From Parapristionchus giblindavisi (Eukaryota > Nematoda > Chromadorea > Rhabditida > Diplogasteridae), in assembly GCA_943737045.1 (NCBI GenBank), contig CALSFV010000038.1, positions 558,001 to 622,000 of the forward strand: a stretch of DNA of 64,000 bases, given 5' to 3'. This document shows, piece after piece, positions 42,332 to 54,525 of this stretch. The notes beneath the pieces are model-generated. The model did no database searches. It was not told the DNA's origin and saw only the letters and a program-made list of their open reading frames with translations. A program made the translations under genes and the position numbers. The number at the start of each line of letters is the position of its first letter. The first letter of the stretch is position 1.

Positions 42332-44558
42332 TTAACAGACCGGCTCGGTAAGAATCGAGCATGGTCCGGACATTCGCCAAGACTTTCGATCTGGCCCTCA
42401 ATACTTTCATCATAGACATATACCGGGGGGGGGAGACCGACGAATGTTATAGTGAAAATTCCCTTAGGCTCAAACCCGGCTCACATATGCCGCATAAAAT
42501 AAAAAAATTGAAAAATTCATAACTTTTCAATCGTGATAGCTAGGACTTTTATTTCTTTTTATTGGTGAATAACATGTCGTGCACCCTTATAAACACAGCT
42601 GAGCAGTAATATCATGTCGTTCTGAATATGTTTTTTCGTGTCTGATTTTCAGATTTTTCTTCTTCTATCCTCGTTGAAGAGAGACGGCAAGAATTTACAT
42701 AGTACATATTGTAGCCCTGACAATTCTGTACATGATGGTCACATTCCCTTGAAAATCCAACTTTTCTGAAACATCGAGAATTGCAACTGAATGTGAGATA
42801 TTTGTAATTTTCAAAAATCGAAAATTAAATTTCTTGTATATCGCAAGAGTATTAGGTAGCTTTACTATGTCATTTTACTCGTAGTGATGCACGTATACTG
42901 AAAAAATATACAAATAGCCTCAGGCGATATTTTTAAAAAAATTTAAAAATTATTATTTTACTTTTTATTTTTTCAACCTGCACATTGAGTCGACCGTCAA
43001 GGCAAATTGATTCATAGGGCGGATGGTGGCTGATGCATGTCCGTTTGCGAAAACAACTGCCACGTGAAGAATCGTAGTTTCGCAGATCTAGAATTTATTT
43101 TTTAAATCATCAAACTTGAAAATTTATATGTTTCTTTCATATAACTCGGTTGGAAAGTGGCGTACAGAAACCAAAGGTGTACCATTGTTATCAGTAGGAG
43201 TGTACTGTACTGCACTACCGTAACCGTCAGGAATCGCGAACTAACTTTTTTTCAATTTTTTAAAATTCTCAACCATGACCCCGGGTTCATGGTTGAGAAT
43301 GGCCGAAGTCGAAAAATTCATGATCGTCCCAGACCAAATACTATATGCCATTATATCAACAGTGAGCCAATTTTTATTTTTATGGATACCATTTCCCGAA
43401 CTACCGTAATTTAGCTACCGTACTCTATAATAATGTGGTGAAATTCTCGGAGAATTCAGGTGCGTGCATTACAATTACGGTAGTTCTGGTTATGGTATCC
43501 ATAAAAATAAAAGTTGGCTCACTGTTGATATAATGGCTACTAGTATTTGGTCTGGGATCATCATGAATTTTTCGACCTCAGCCATTCTTAACCATGAACC
43601 CGGGGTCATGGTTGAGAATTATGATTCGACTGAAAAAAAGTTAGTTCGTGATTCCTGACGGTTACGGTAGTGCAGTACAGTACACTCCTACTGATAACAA
43701 TGGTACACCTTTGGTTTCTGTATGCCACTTTCCAACCGAGTTATATGAAAGAAACATATAATTTATCAAGTTTGATGATTTAAAAAATAAATTCTAGATC
43801 TGCGAAACGACGATTCTTCACGTGGCAGTCGTTTTCGCAAACGAACAAGCATCAGCTACCATCCGTCCTATGAATCAACTTGCCTTGACGGTCGGCTCAA
43901 TGTGCGGGTTGAAAAAATAAAAATAAAATATTTATTTTTCTCAATTTTTTAAAAATGTAGTCTGAGTCTATCTGTATATTTATACTGTGTACGCGCATCA
44001 CTACGACTAAAATGACATAATAAAGCCGCCTCTTACTCTTTCGAATTTCGAGAAATTTAATTTTGATTTTTGAAATTATCACATTTCTCACATTCGGTTG
44101 CAATTCTAGATGCCTGCGAAATGTTGGCTGGTCAAGGGAATGTGACCACCATGTGCATAATCGACAGGGCTACAAAATGTACTATGGCATAACTTGCCCT
44201 AGTGCTTCAACGAGGATAGAAGAAGAAGAATCTGAAAATCAGACACGAAAAAAACATATTCAGAACGATATGAAATTACTGCTCAGCTATGTTTATAAGA
44301 GTGCATGACATGTTATTCACCAATGAAAAGAAATTAAAGTCCTAGCTATCAAGATTGAGAAGTTATGAATTTTTCAATTTTTTATTTTATGCGGCATATG
44401 TGAGCCGGGTTTGAGCCTAAGGGAATTTTCACTATAACTTTCATCGGTCTCCCCCCGGTATGTGTCTATGATGAAAGTATTGGGGGTCAGATCGAAAGTC
44501 TTGGCGAATGTCCGGCAGGGGGTCAAAATGCTCGAGTCTTACCGAGCCGGTCTCTTAA
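42332..44558. mobile_element. 2.2-kb palindromic TTAA element (P2)
   Basis: Intact at both ends: TTAACAGACCGGCTCGG at 42332 and CCGAGCCGGTCTCTTAA to 44558. The arms mirror each other over their full length. It is inserted in a run of ATTAACGAA repeats that offer many TTAA sites. It is the closest intact relative of P1. No transposase. Confidence 0.8.
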
Positions 44559-44925
44559 CGAATTAACGAAAGTTTTCATTAACGAACATCTCTGCTGTAG
44601 ATTGATGAGATCTGAAGAGCAGAGATAAAAAATCTTCGAAGATCTCGGTATACCATTGATGCGAGATCAAAGATTATTAGCCTTATCGTCCAAAATGATG
44701 TCGATGAACCGACTGTCTTGACAGATGTACTGTGCCGAGAGATACAACAAGGTAGCACACTGCATCAAATAACAACAAAAATCCAGAAAAATACACTCAA
44801 AAACGGAAAAGAGAGACGAAACATCATGTATGTAATGTAAGTAATTTATTTTATTTTAGATGCTGTCCATTGGTCTGTGGTTTTACATTAAACGCAATCA
44901 CACCTCGATAATGTGAGGGCATGAC
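44559..44925. other. No gene seen
   Basis: Spacer without a recognised feature. Confidence 0.4.
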
Positions 44926-45207
44926 TGGAAGAGAATGTAGGAAGAAATATAAGAGCGTTCAACAGTCGTGACCTTAGTGCAGTGCCATAGCCGTTGACTT
45001 GTTAACGCTCTGACGCGGGTTCGAATCCCGCTCGAGGCAAATTTATTGCCAAACTTTCCAAGTTCTAAAATTCAATTTCAAAATGCGCGCCGTTCCCTGC
45101 ATTAGCTAGCATTGTTCCTTCAATGTTCTAGCGATCAATACGCAGAATCATCACAAAATAAGTGGTGTACCGTATCCAGTATTTCTTTTGCTACCACCCT
45201 ACCTTAA
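44926..45207 (+). repeat. Decayed TTAA element with B box (E9)
   Basis: Contains TTAGTGCAGTGCC (44974-44986), a consensus B box GGGTTCGAATCCC (45017-45029), then the GCGCGCCGTTCCCTGC and GTTCTAGCGATCAATACG blocks seen in E6. The left terminus is not visible. Positions 45030-45245 recur as a direct repeat at 47823-48042. Confidence 0.6.
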
Positions 45208-45498
45208 AGAAGGGGACCCATGAGTTGGCATGACTGACTCCCACCACGATAAGCATGTTGGCTATTGTTAATATTATATGGTAATTGGCGTAAGGGACAA
45301 TGAGAAAATGAGAGAGAAAGTATGCAAATTCGATGAGCACTCTCTACATGCCTTGAAAGTTGTACTTTCAATGCGCATAGTGAGCTTTAAACATATCGGG
45401 AATCAATATCAGATATGTCTTTCGATTCGTATGATGAATCTCTATTATTCTATCCGAACAGTCTTATTACGAAAAAATTCGTGGGTCTCCATCTTTAA
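45204..45498. mobile_element. TTAA element of the AAGAAGGGGACC family (E12)
   Basis: TTAA at 45204-45207 and 45495-45498, nearly identical to E10 and E11. Part of it reappears in inverted orientation at 47580-47825. Confidence 0.75.
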
Positions 45499-45534
45499 CA
45501 GTTTATTGGCGAAAATATTCGCGGGAGTCCACCT

Positions 45535-47543
45535 TTAAGAGGCCTGTTCCCTAAGACTCGATCATATTCGACCACCCCCGGACACGTGCGCTAGCAATGA
45601 GAACTGGGAGCCCATACTTGGGTGTTAGGAGTGTCACCGGCCCTTATTACACAAAACAACAGAAATTTCCTGTTTGTGCCCTCAGGCTATTTAAAAAAAA
45701 TAATTTTTAAAAAAACGTTAAAAAATCATAATTTTTCAAATTGTTGAGATGAAGTCTAAATATCATTTGCGATGCGTCTAGGGTGCACAGAGCTTGCTAA
45801 GTCACTATTAGCATCGAATGTGCGTTGATTCCTAAACCACTTTTTTGACTCAAAATTTTGGTTTTTTCGGACAAATTATCGCTTGTTGTAGATTGCTGCA
45901 AAGATTTCCGACCAGATATTGTAGCCTAAGCAATTCTACATTCAATTCACTTAAAACCGGGTTCTTCCCGTTAGACCATCTTGCCGAAAATTTCGCTCGA
46001 ATTTCCGTAATCAATGGTTTTCCCGAACAAATGTATTTTCCAAACGTATTTTCCAAACGATTGGTGCGGAATTGTGCTCTACACAAAGTTTCCAGGTGAG
46101 ACGAGTAAAATGACACAAGAAGCCCATCACTTGGATCAATTTGAAAATTTCGATTTTCACCACCCGGGGGTCATGGTCTGAAAATTTCAAAATTTCTCAA
46201 GTTTGAAATGTTTTCATTTATGCGGCTTATTGTGAAGTACTAATGATGTGAATAATATTCAGCCAATGCTCAATGGCTGATTTCTCATTTCAACCATTTT
46301 TCGAAAACTTTCAAGTTGAATGCGTGCGAAAAAGTCAGAATTGTGCTTGAATCAGTTTCCAACTTACTTTCTGTGACATTCTGTCATAGTACTTTGCAAT
46401 GTACATAATCAATATGAAAATCGTTTATTTTCGAAAATTAATTTTTTTTTGCCATGACCCCAGGGTCATGGAAATCGATTTTTCAAAAGTGAGCCAAATG
46501 CCGGGATTTCAGATCTACTATGTTTACTCATCGTGAAACTTCACATTGTCATTTGCTCATTGTCGCAGCATTCGAGTCGACAAACTGCAATATTTCAAAA
46601 ATTTACCGTGAAAGTAGGCACTCAAATTTAATTTTCTGAATTTTCGAAAATTAACGATTTTCATATTGATTATGTACATTGCATAGTACTAACACAGAAT
46701 GTTACAGAAAGCAAGTTGGAAACTGATTCAAACACAATTCTGATTTTTCTCACGCAATCATAATGAAAATATTCGAAAAAAAGGATGAAAGGATAGATCA
46801 GCCATTGAGCATTGGCTGAATATTATTCACATCATTAGTACTTCACAATAAGCCACATAAATGAAAACATTTCAAACTTGAGAAATTTTGAAATTTTCAG
46901 ACAATGACCCCCGGGTGGTGAAAATCGAAATTTTCAAATTGGTCCAAGTGATGGGCTTCTTGTGTCATTTTACTTGTCTCACCTCTAAACTTTGAGTAGA
47001 TCACAATTCCGTACCAATCGTTTGGAAAATACGTTTGGAAAATACATTTGTTCGGGAAAACCATCGATTACGGAAATTCGCGCGAAATTTTCGGCAAGAT
47101 GGTCTAACGGGAAGAACCCGGTTTTAAGTGAATTCAATGTAGAATTGCTTAGGCTACAATACCTGGTCGGAAATCTTTGCAGCAATCTACAACAAGCGAT
47201 AATTTGTCCGAAAAAACCAAAATTTTGTGTCAAAAAAGTGGTTTAGGAATCAACGCACATTCGATGCTAATAGTGAATTAGCAAGCTTTGTGAACCCTAG
47301 ACGCATCGCAAATGATATTTAAACTTCATCTCAACAATTTGAAAAATTATGATTTTTTAACGTTTTTTTTAAAAATTATTTTTTTAAATAGCCTGAGGGC
47401 ACAAACAGGAAATTTCTGCTGTTTTGTGTAATAAGGGCCGGTGACACTCCTAACACCCAAGTATGGGCCCCCAGTTCTCATTGCTAGCGCACGTGTCCGG
47501 GGGTGGTCGAATATGATCGAGTCTTAGGGAACAGGCCTCTTAA
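45535..47543. mobile_element. 2.0-kb palindromic TTAA element (P4)
   Basis: Ends TTAAGAGGCCTGTTCCCTAA and mirror, TTAA at 45535-45538 and 47540-47543. Arms of about 1 kb are nearly perfectly complementary with a centre near 46540. Related truncated copies are at 14245, 21950 and 28434. No transposase is visible. Confidence 0.8.
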
Positions 47544-48042
47544 AGGTGGACTCCCGCGAATATTTTCGCCAATAAACTGTTAAAGATGGAGACCCACGAA
47601 TTTTTTCGTAATAAGACTGTTCGGATAGAATAATAGAGATTCATCATACGAATCGAAAGACATATCTGATATTGATTCCTGATATGTTTAAAGCTCACTA
47701 TGCGCATTGAAAGTACAACTTTCAAGGCATGTAGAGAGTGCTCATCGAATTTGCATACTTTCTCTCTCATTTTCTCATTGTCCCTTACGCCAATTACCAT
47801 ATATTATTAACAATAGCCAACATCCGCTCGAGGCAAATTTATTGCCAAACTTTCCAAGTTCTAAAATTCAATTTCAAAATGCGCGCCGTTCCCTGCATTA
47901 GCTAGCATTGTTCCTTCAATGTTCTAGCGATCAATACGCAGAATCATCACAAAATAAGTGGTGTACCGTATCCAGTATTTCTTTTGCTACCACCCTACCT
48001 TAAAGAAGGGGACCCATGAGTTGGCATGACTGACTCCCACCA
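47544..48042. repeat. Inverted then direct duplication of the left flank of P4
   Basis: 47544-47822 is the inverted copy of 45255-45534, and 47823-48042 is a direct copy of about 45030-45245. The whole block therefore reads A-B-P4-B(inverted)-A. Confidence 0.8.
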
Positions 48043-48655
48043 CTGATAATAGTATATATACATGGAAATGTGTTGATTGCTTACGTATCACATTAGTTGC
48101 CACTTTAGTTGCCTCTTGTTGGAAGAATAGTCTACATTTGATCTGATTAGGTATTGAAGAACGCTTTATATTAGCAACATCATTGATATATTATAATATA
48201 TGTCCGAAATGTTGATCTCTCGACTATTCGAAAAGGATCCAAGTATAGCGGATCTAAGGCTAAAGAATATCAACGCTACCTGATCATGAAGAAATTGCAG
48301 AAGCTGTACTAAAGGGATCATTCTTTTATCACACTTCAGATTCATTGATTTCACTACTTAGTTGATCTTGATCAAGTGAAAACAATTGATCTCTATATGT
48401 TGATGATCTCGTATCATAAATGATCAAGAATCATTGGAATAGATATAAAGAAGGTATCGTACTCTATCTATATTGTCCTTTCTAATGAACTTCCGTAGAA
48501 CTTTGGAGTTATTTGTTTATTCGAAAATATGGAAACAGGGAAGTCAATAATAATATTTTATCATTTCTTACAGAGAAGTTCTTATGGTGGGATAAAATAG
48601 AGAGATTTGAGCGTGAAATAAAATATGAAGAAATGTAGTATGCACTGCAATTACT
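48043..48655. other. No gene seen
   Basis: AT-rich sequence; repeats become sparse from here to 53.6 kb. Confidence 0.4.
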
Positions 48656-48658
48656 TGA

Positions 48659-49099
48659 TCACAGCGACATTTTTCGTACGAAAGAACAACACATGATTGG
48701 GTTGGGTTGACTTACAATACTATTTTCGAAAGAATTCCATAAAGGTACAATACGATTACTAATAAATGAGAGATAGTGAGAAGTGGATGATCGATATGTT
48801 CTAAGTTTCATATTATGGCCACGAGTACGGGTAATTGTGTTGGAAAAAAGAAACAATGAGCGAGGGTCTAAATCTACAAAGTTGTGGATAATCTTATATG
48901 TAATGATGGTGTCGTTTTGGTTTCGTCTACATTCTAATGAGGGGAGGTTGAGCTTGAGTAGACGATCGTTGTAGTCAGCGTATGGTAAGTGGCACTTCCG
49001 AAACACGTGTCTGGAATAATTTCGAAGGACGGACTCAATTTTAGACACGTGCATATTCAACTGGGGATTCCATAACTCAGAGCAGAACTCTAAAATGGG
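48659..49099 (-). pseudogene. CR1/Jockey-type non-LTR retrotransposon C-terminal relic
   Basis: The minus-strand frame begins PILEFCSELWNPQ, then VLRNYSRHVFRKC, YNDRLLKLNLPSLECRR, TRGHNMKLRTY and SNRIVPLWNS. This order matches the region after the RT domain of CR1/Jockey-like elements, a different clade from the RTE copies elsewhere. Upstream RT and endonuclease are absent. Confidence 0.75.
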
Positions 49100-49309
49100 T
49101 CAATCAAGTGTCACAATGTGTTATGGGTGTGTCAGAACGAACTAAATACAATTTAGAACTAAGAATATTATCAAGGATTTACACAGAAAGATGTCATGGA
49201 TTCTTCCAATTATGAAAACAGGACAATTGTGGATAAAGAAAATGTGTAATGTGTTTATGCTCTACAAGTTAGAAATACATAAATACTTCATCATATAAAT
49301 GATCTAATA

Positions 49310-49750
49310 ATGATAAACAGTAGCCATGATTCTATTACTGAAATGTTTTTTATATGTAATATTCAAAAATATTTTGTATTACGCGATTGTTTAACGGACA
49401 TTTTTACAGTTCAGATAGATTTCGTTGTCAGTTCAATATCAACTCATACTCTTTTACTTTTCATATTTATTGTATATTTTATCTTACTGTTTGATAGAAT
49501 TATAAAGTGTGCCTTCATAAATAAGAGCAGTCAATCATTAAAAGATCACTTTCATTTTCATATGACAATCAACAACAATAAGCATACTCCATGTGATCAA
49601 TGTTTTATAGATTTGAAAGGATCGAAATCCGTTTTTGATACTTGGAATACAATTTACCAAGATTTGATTACCAGCATAATGAACATGTGCGAACTGTGCG
49701 AAAAAAAGATTTCGAAAAGATTCGCCTCAGTTTTCCAAAATCATTTTTAA
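49310..49750 (+). CDS. Unrecognised 146-residue membrane-protein frame
   Basis: One uninterrupted frame with ATG start and TAA stop in repeat-poor AT-rich DNA. A hydrophobic segment HTLLLFIFIVYFILLF (residues about 46-61) is followed by a polar tail with CDQC and CELCEKK cysteine pairs. I recognise no family. It may be a real small gene, part of a spliced gene, or chance. Confidence 0.35.
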   Translation: MINSSHDSITEMFFICNIQKYFVLRDCLTDIFTVQIDFVVSSISTHTLLLFIFIVYFILLFDRIIKCAFINKSSQSLKDHFHFHMTINNNKHTPCDQCFIDLKGSKSVFDTWNTIYQDLITSIMNMCELCEKKISKRFASVFQNHF

Positions 49751-51450
49751 AAACAGTGAGTTCATAACAATTACAACGTTTATAACAAGCTTTGAGTTTG
49801 GAGGAAAGAAGTCCTATCTTCAACGATTTTTTTAGAATTTTCGATGAATATATCGTTAAATTTTTAGAAATTTCTAAAATTTTCGAAAAATTAATGCCGA
49901 AAAACTTTTTTTTCGAAAAACGAGAAATAAAAGCCCTTCTGTGCATGACTTAATGTTCTCATATTGATAGACAATAAAATGAGCAAAATAAAGAGATTAT
50001 TTGGACAATCCACAATGATGATCTAATGAAAAGAATCAGAAGAGAATGATGGAATACTCCCAATGGTTAGCAACCATATCCCAATGTGTGAACATGATAG
50101 ATTGAGTGATTGATCCGACAATTCTCTATGATATCTGATCAATTCATCAATGACTAATTGTTGAATAATAAACAAGTGTAAAGTTCGTAATTTAGACATT
50201 TAGGAATGATCAAACATTGTATTGTACTTATTAGTTATTTTTATGTGTCTGATCTCTTTTTCTCTACGTAGCCTAACACATATCACGTTAATTTTAAGAA
50301 GTATGCGATAAACACTAAGATACACTCTATTCGCTATAGGGAAAATAGTGACCATAAAGTTTATGGAACTTTGTTGTAGTAGGAAGTGTATTCGATGAGG
50401 GTTTACTATAGGAGAAAGTGAATTTGAGGCGGTTATATCGAAAAGATGCATGGACATATCAAAACTAATGTTATAAATATATCAATTCCATATATGTAAG
50501 CCCATAATAATGAATTAGTTGTAATAAAATAGAAATGAGAGATAACTAATTGGTTTGATGATTTAATTGGTTTGATTGTAATCTATCTATACTTCTTCAT
50601 CATTCAACAACATACATCATATAAAGGGTATCTTGTGGTTTAATATGGTTAGATGTGCAAATGATAAATTTCAAGTGTTTATCAAGTAGTATATGATGCT
50701 ACCATTGTAATGAACTATCATCAATCGATAAATTAACCGATTTATAGTATCTATGCACCTAACGTGTTGAATAATCGAGTGTTTACAAAGAGTGATTAGA
50801 ATAGAATGTATTTAGTATAGTCTATATGTATAGAGCAAGATGTTTGCAGAGATTGTTGATGCGAAAAATGCTTATTGTGTATTAGAGACTGTGCTAACAA
50901 CACCGAAAAAAACTCGAAACACAATTGTATGAAAGCTACAGTGCTAGTCAACACTTTATCATATTTTGCTTTCTTCAGCCGAATATCCAGGATATTAACC
51001 GATTTTGGAGAAATTTTCAAGGCAGATTCATTATGGTGTCTTCCATCGGAATGCGTTTTTGCACATAATAATAACATCGTTATGTTGTAAAAATCGGAAA
51101 ACTAGAAAAAAACTAGAAAGTAGAATTCATACCGAATATACCAAACCTACCACGTCATAACCACATCATAATTACACATAATTGATCTTTTTTAAAGAAT
51201 TATGTTATGTATTTTTAAATATCTATTGCATGGAAATTCCATGACTTTGACACTTCCTCACTATTACAGTTCATTGAATAATCTATTATAAGAGTAAAAT
51301 GTTGCATATAAGTGATAGATAGTCTTCGCATATAGAAGAAAATCCTCAAGTTTTTTCGTAATTCTGAGTTAGTCAAATATTCATAATGCGATATCAGAAT
51401 AATATAATCAAATCAATCAAACTTTATTCCTTCACAATGCATATCTTCAC
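49751..51450. other. No confident gene
   Basis: AT-rich. Overlapping opposite-strand frames near 50800-51090 have no recognised domain or clear splice ends. Confidence 0.4.
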
Positions 51451-52088
51451 TTAGAACATATGGAATGAAGAAGGTTTTTTTTTTCGTAAATGACGATGTT
51501 TGGCAATCGGAGAAAATATATTGTCTGGTGTAACGTCTCTTGAACCGACATAATTTTGATAGTGGTCCTTTGTCTTTAACAGAAAGAAGTCCAAGCCCCA
51601 AGCCATTACCCAAACTGCCGCCATATTAAACCAAGCATTGACATATCGAATAGTTCTGTCCACTTGATCATTCTGAAACGCACCGTACTGTATTCATTTT
51701 ATCCTACTTTACGTTATTGATCGCTAGAATCATGAATGATTCATGCTTTCATTGTCGATCTCTAAAATTTTCAAAAAGCCGTTGCCAGCGATATAAAATG
51801 ATTTGATCTTCAAAGAAGTTTCGCTGTTCTCTTTCGAAATGTTTTTTTTAAATAAATTTGAATTCGCAACATTATTACGGTACATTCTTCGAACTATTCT
51901 CTTTTACGACCATAACGAACGATCGGAAGTAAGTAATGCATTTGAGTAAAAGAAATACATTTTTCCTAGCAAAGAGACATGAGTTTCCCTTTCACATACC
52001 CAGGAGAGATGTGTTGACATCGGATTTATATTGTATTGGTACCAAGAATATACAAGGGCAACAAAGGTGAAGACAAATGACCCGGATC
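51451..52088 (-). CDS. 3' exons of a multi-pass membrane protein
   Basis: Penultimate exon 52088-52000 (acceptor TTGCAG, donor GTATGT) encodes the hydrophobic FVFTFVALVYSWY. The last exon 51672-51451 (acceptor GCGTTTCAG) starts in phase and encodes NDQVDRTIRYVNAWFNMAAV, a second hydrophobic segment VWVMAWGLDFFLL and a basic tail ending KKKPSSFHMF before TAA. Phases agree. Upstream exons should lie to the right but I could not connect them. The family is not recognised. A degraded E-type repeat piece (about 51690-51780) is in the intron. Confidence 0.6.
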
Positions 52089-52371
52089 CTGCAATTGGTT
52101 TGCATCAAAAACACGAATAAAAAAGATTAAACTTCTATACCAAGTATAGCAAATAGATATTTGAGAAATTGTAATAACGCCATTAAAAGTATTAGCTTGA
52201 TCCTATATAGATCCATTTTGAATCAAAGTAAGAATTCGACGATTCCAATCTAAAATATAATAGATTATCATTATAAAGAAAGATAATTTTTAATGGGAAA
52301 TAGGATGATGAATATCGCCTATAAAATATAATGAGAAGAGAATTCGAAAAATAATATATTAGGTTGATGCA

Positions 52372-52405
52372 CAAGTTTCGGACCTTTTCTTCCATTTTCA
52401 ACTCA
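52372..52405. repeat. Mariner-like terminal repeat remnant
   Basis: TTAGGTTGATGCACAAGTTT follows TA and resembles the TTAGGTTGGTGCAAAAGT-type ends of mariner elements. No second end or transposase is nearby. Confidence 0.5.
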
Positions 52406-52459
52406 TCTTATGAAAAATCAAAAAAAAATTGAAAATTATTTTGACCGATATCGATCCTT

Positions 52460-52706
52460 AAATCATCATAATCCAAACAATCCCTCGATTTTCATTATTT
52501 CTTTGAAGTAAATGTTGTGGATAATTTGGACCAAATCCATATAATACCGGTGTCGTTTTCTTATTCGTGCTTGGCATAATCCATCCAACTATAGTGAATA
52601 GAATTGTGACGATTGGAAAGACACAAAAATTGATTTTTTTAACCAACTGGAGCAGAATATGAGGGCACGTATCAGTCTTTCTTATTTCATACCTTTTAGG
52701 TCTTGT
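52460..52706 (-). CDS. Possible terminal exon of a membrane protein
   Basis: After a CTTTAG acceptor the frame is open to TAA at 52460-52462. It has a hydrophobic stretch (INFCVFPIVTILFTIVGWIM) and a tail ending GIVWIMMI. An internal GTATGA...CTCCAG pair could be a 46-bp intron. It may belong to the same transcription unit as 51451-52088 or to a neighbour. Confidence 0.35.
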
Positions 52707-52906
52707 CAATCTAAAGATATGGCAATTGGAGATGGTAGCTCCTCCGTGAAAATAATAATTCTAAATGCTTGTGGATTGTGCTCTATATGGGAGCAGAAGT
52801 TCAGTGTTGAATTGGGTTGAGAAGAAAAACGACAAACTAAACGAGTCTTGGAGACATGGATTAAAAGTACAGCAAGATACCATCGATGTGTACGGAGGAT
52901 ATTTTT

Positions 52907-53618
52907 CATAGCTAGCTATTGTTAGCTAGCTAGCGAGCTATAGCTAAAGAACACGGAAATAGAAAAAAAGGCCTAACAAAATGAGAAATAGGTGAACCAA
53001 CCTACTAATACACGAGGAAACATCTACTGGACTCTACTCCCATCTGCTTCTCACAATCTCGTGACCATCTGGCCCTTGACCTATCAATGTCCCCTACCTC
53101 CATTTTTGTTCTCTACCGCCAAAATTAAAAACCAGGTTGATCTTTGATCTTTGAGAACTAGTTTTAATAATAAAAATAGTTGTACCTTCAATTTTATGAT
53201 AATTCACTCTCAGTTTGATTTCTAGCAGAAATATTGGTTTAATAAAGCAGGCCAGTCAATAAATAGTTCTTGAAACATACGAACACAAACCAATAGAACG
53301 AACGGGGGAAGGGTGACAGTTACGAAACGATATTTGAGCAAAGAAAAACTACACTTGGGCAGCAGAGCATAACTTGTTTTAGAACAAAGCTGCAATTGAG
53401 TTGAAACTTCGAGACCTATTACTCTTTCACATCGATCCGAACCCATTTATTTAGAGACTATATCGTGGAAATCACGAAAGTGTATTAAAATTATATTTTT
53501 ATAATTTTCAACGTAATCGATGATGCCGAGTCTAATGAGAAACAAGAAAAAACACAAAAAAATAAAGTATTATTATAGAAAAATGTTCTTAATTTATATT
53601 GCCTTCTGTTACGAAAAC
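52907..53618. other. No confident gene
   Basis: A tandem TAGCTAGC run (52912-52945) and AT-rich sequence. A minus-strand frame at 53222-53446 has no recognised domain. Confidence 0.4.
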
Positions 53619-54525
53619 TACCCCCCTAAAGTCCGACCTACACCTCACCGTGGTAGGGGGGTGAACGGTGAGCACTGCACTGCACTCGCACCCCGGCCAA
53701 CGTAGGCGGCACCGGCGTCCATGGGCTAGCAACCCCGACGCCGGTTCACCCAACACCGCTGCAACACGCACAAAGAAGAGGGTCCGGAGCGGCACAGAAG
53801 GGAGAAGGAGCACCACGTGTACTGGAAGCCCCGGATCCCCGAAGGGACCTGTAGACCAAAACTGCCGCAGGAACACAAGTACACACGACCAACCAATGAC
53901 CCCCCGCCATCACGATTGCTTCTACGTCGCCACGTACAACTGCCGAACCATCAACGCAGAAGCAGACCTTCGTGTTCTCCTCGAAATGACAGAGAAGCTC
54001 AGGTACGATGTGATCTGCCTGCAAGAGACGAAGGCACGCGCGGAGTACACGAAGAAGACAGCTAACGGAGATCTCCTCATCATCGGAGCCAAGGTCGACA
54101 ACAAGAACATCGGAGGAGTAGGATTCCTTGTCCATCGGTCCATCGAGAAGCTCGTCGACAGCTTTTCTGTATACACCCCCCGACTCGCCAAAATAGTACT
54201 GAAGATGCGTCACTCGAAGATGGCCATCTTCTGCGCGTACGCCCCCACGGACTGCGACTCGGACACAGAAAAGGAGTCGTTTTACGAGTTACTCGAGAAG
54301 GAGATCCGCAACGAGAAGTTCTACTACAAGATCGTCGCCGGCGACCTGAACGCGACACTCGCCAGCCATGCATCGAACTCGCGAGTAGGACCCCATGGAT
54401 CGGATACAACGAACGATAACGGAGAACGAGTGATCGACCTCATGGAAGGATGTCGCCTGTTCCATGGGAACAGCATCTTCAAGAAGCCTACTGCATCCAG
54501 ATGGACTTGGGAGAGTCCAAAGTGA
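53619..54525 (+). pseudogene. RTE-B 5' region and endonuclease
   Basis: A GC-rich 5' leader (CCTCACCGTGGTAGGGGGGT) leads into a frame whose endonuclease begins near 53926: VATYNCRTINAEADL, DVICLQETKA (catalytic QET), NIGGVGFLVH, IVAGDLNATL (GDLN) and RWTWESPK. A stop follows. The final part of the domain with the SDHR motif is deleted, so the endonuclease is incomplete. Confidence 0.85.
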
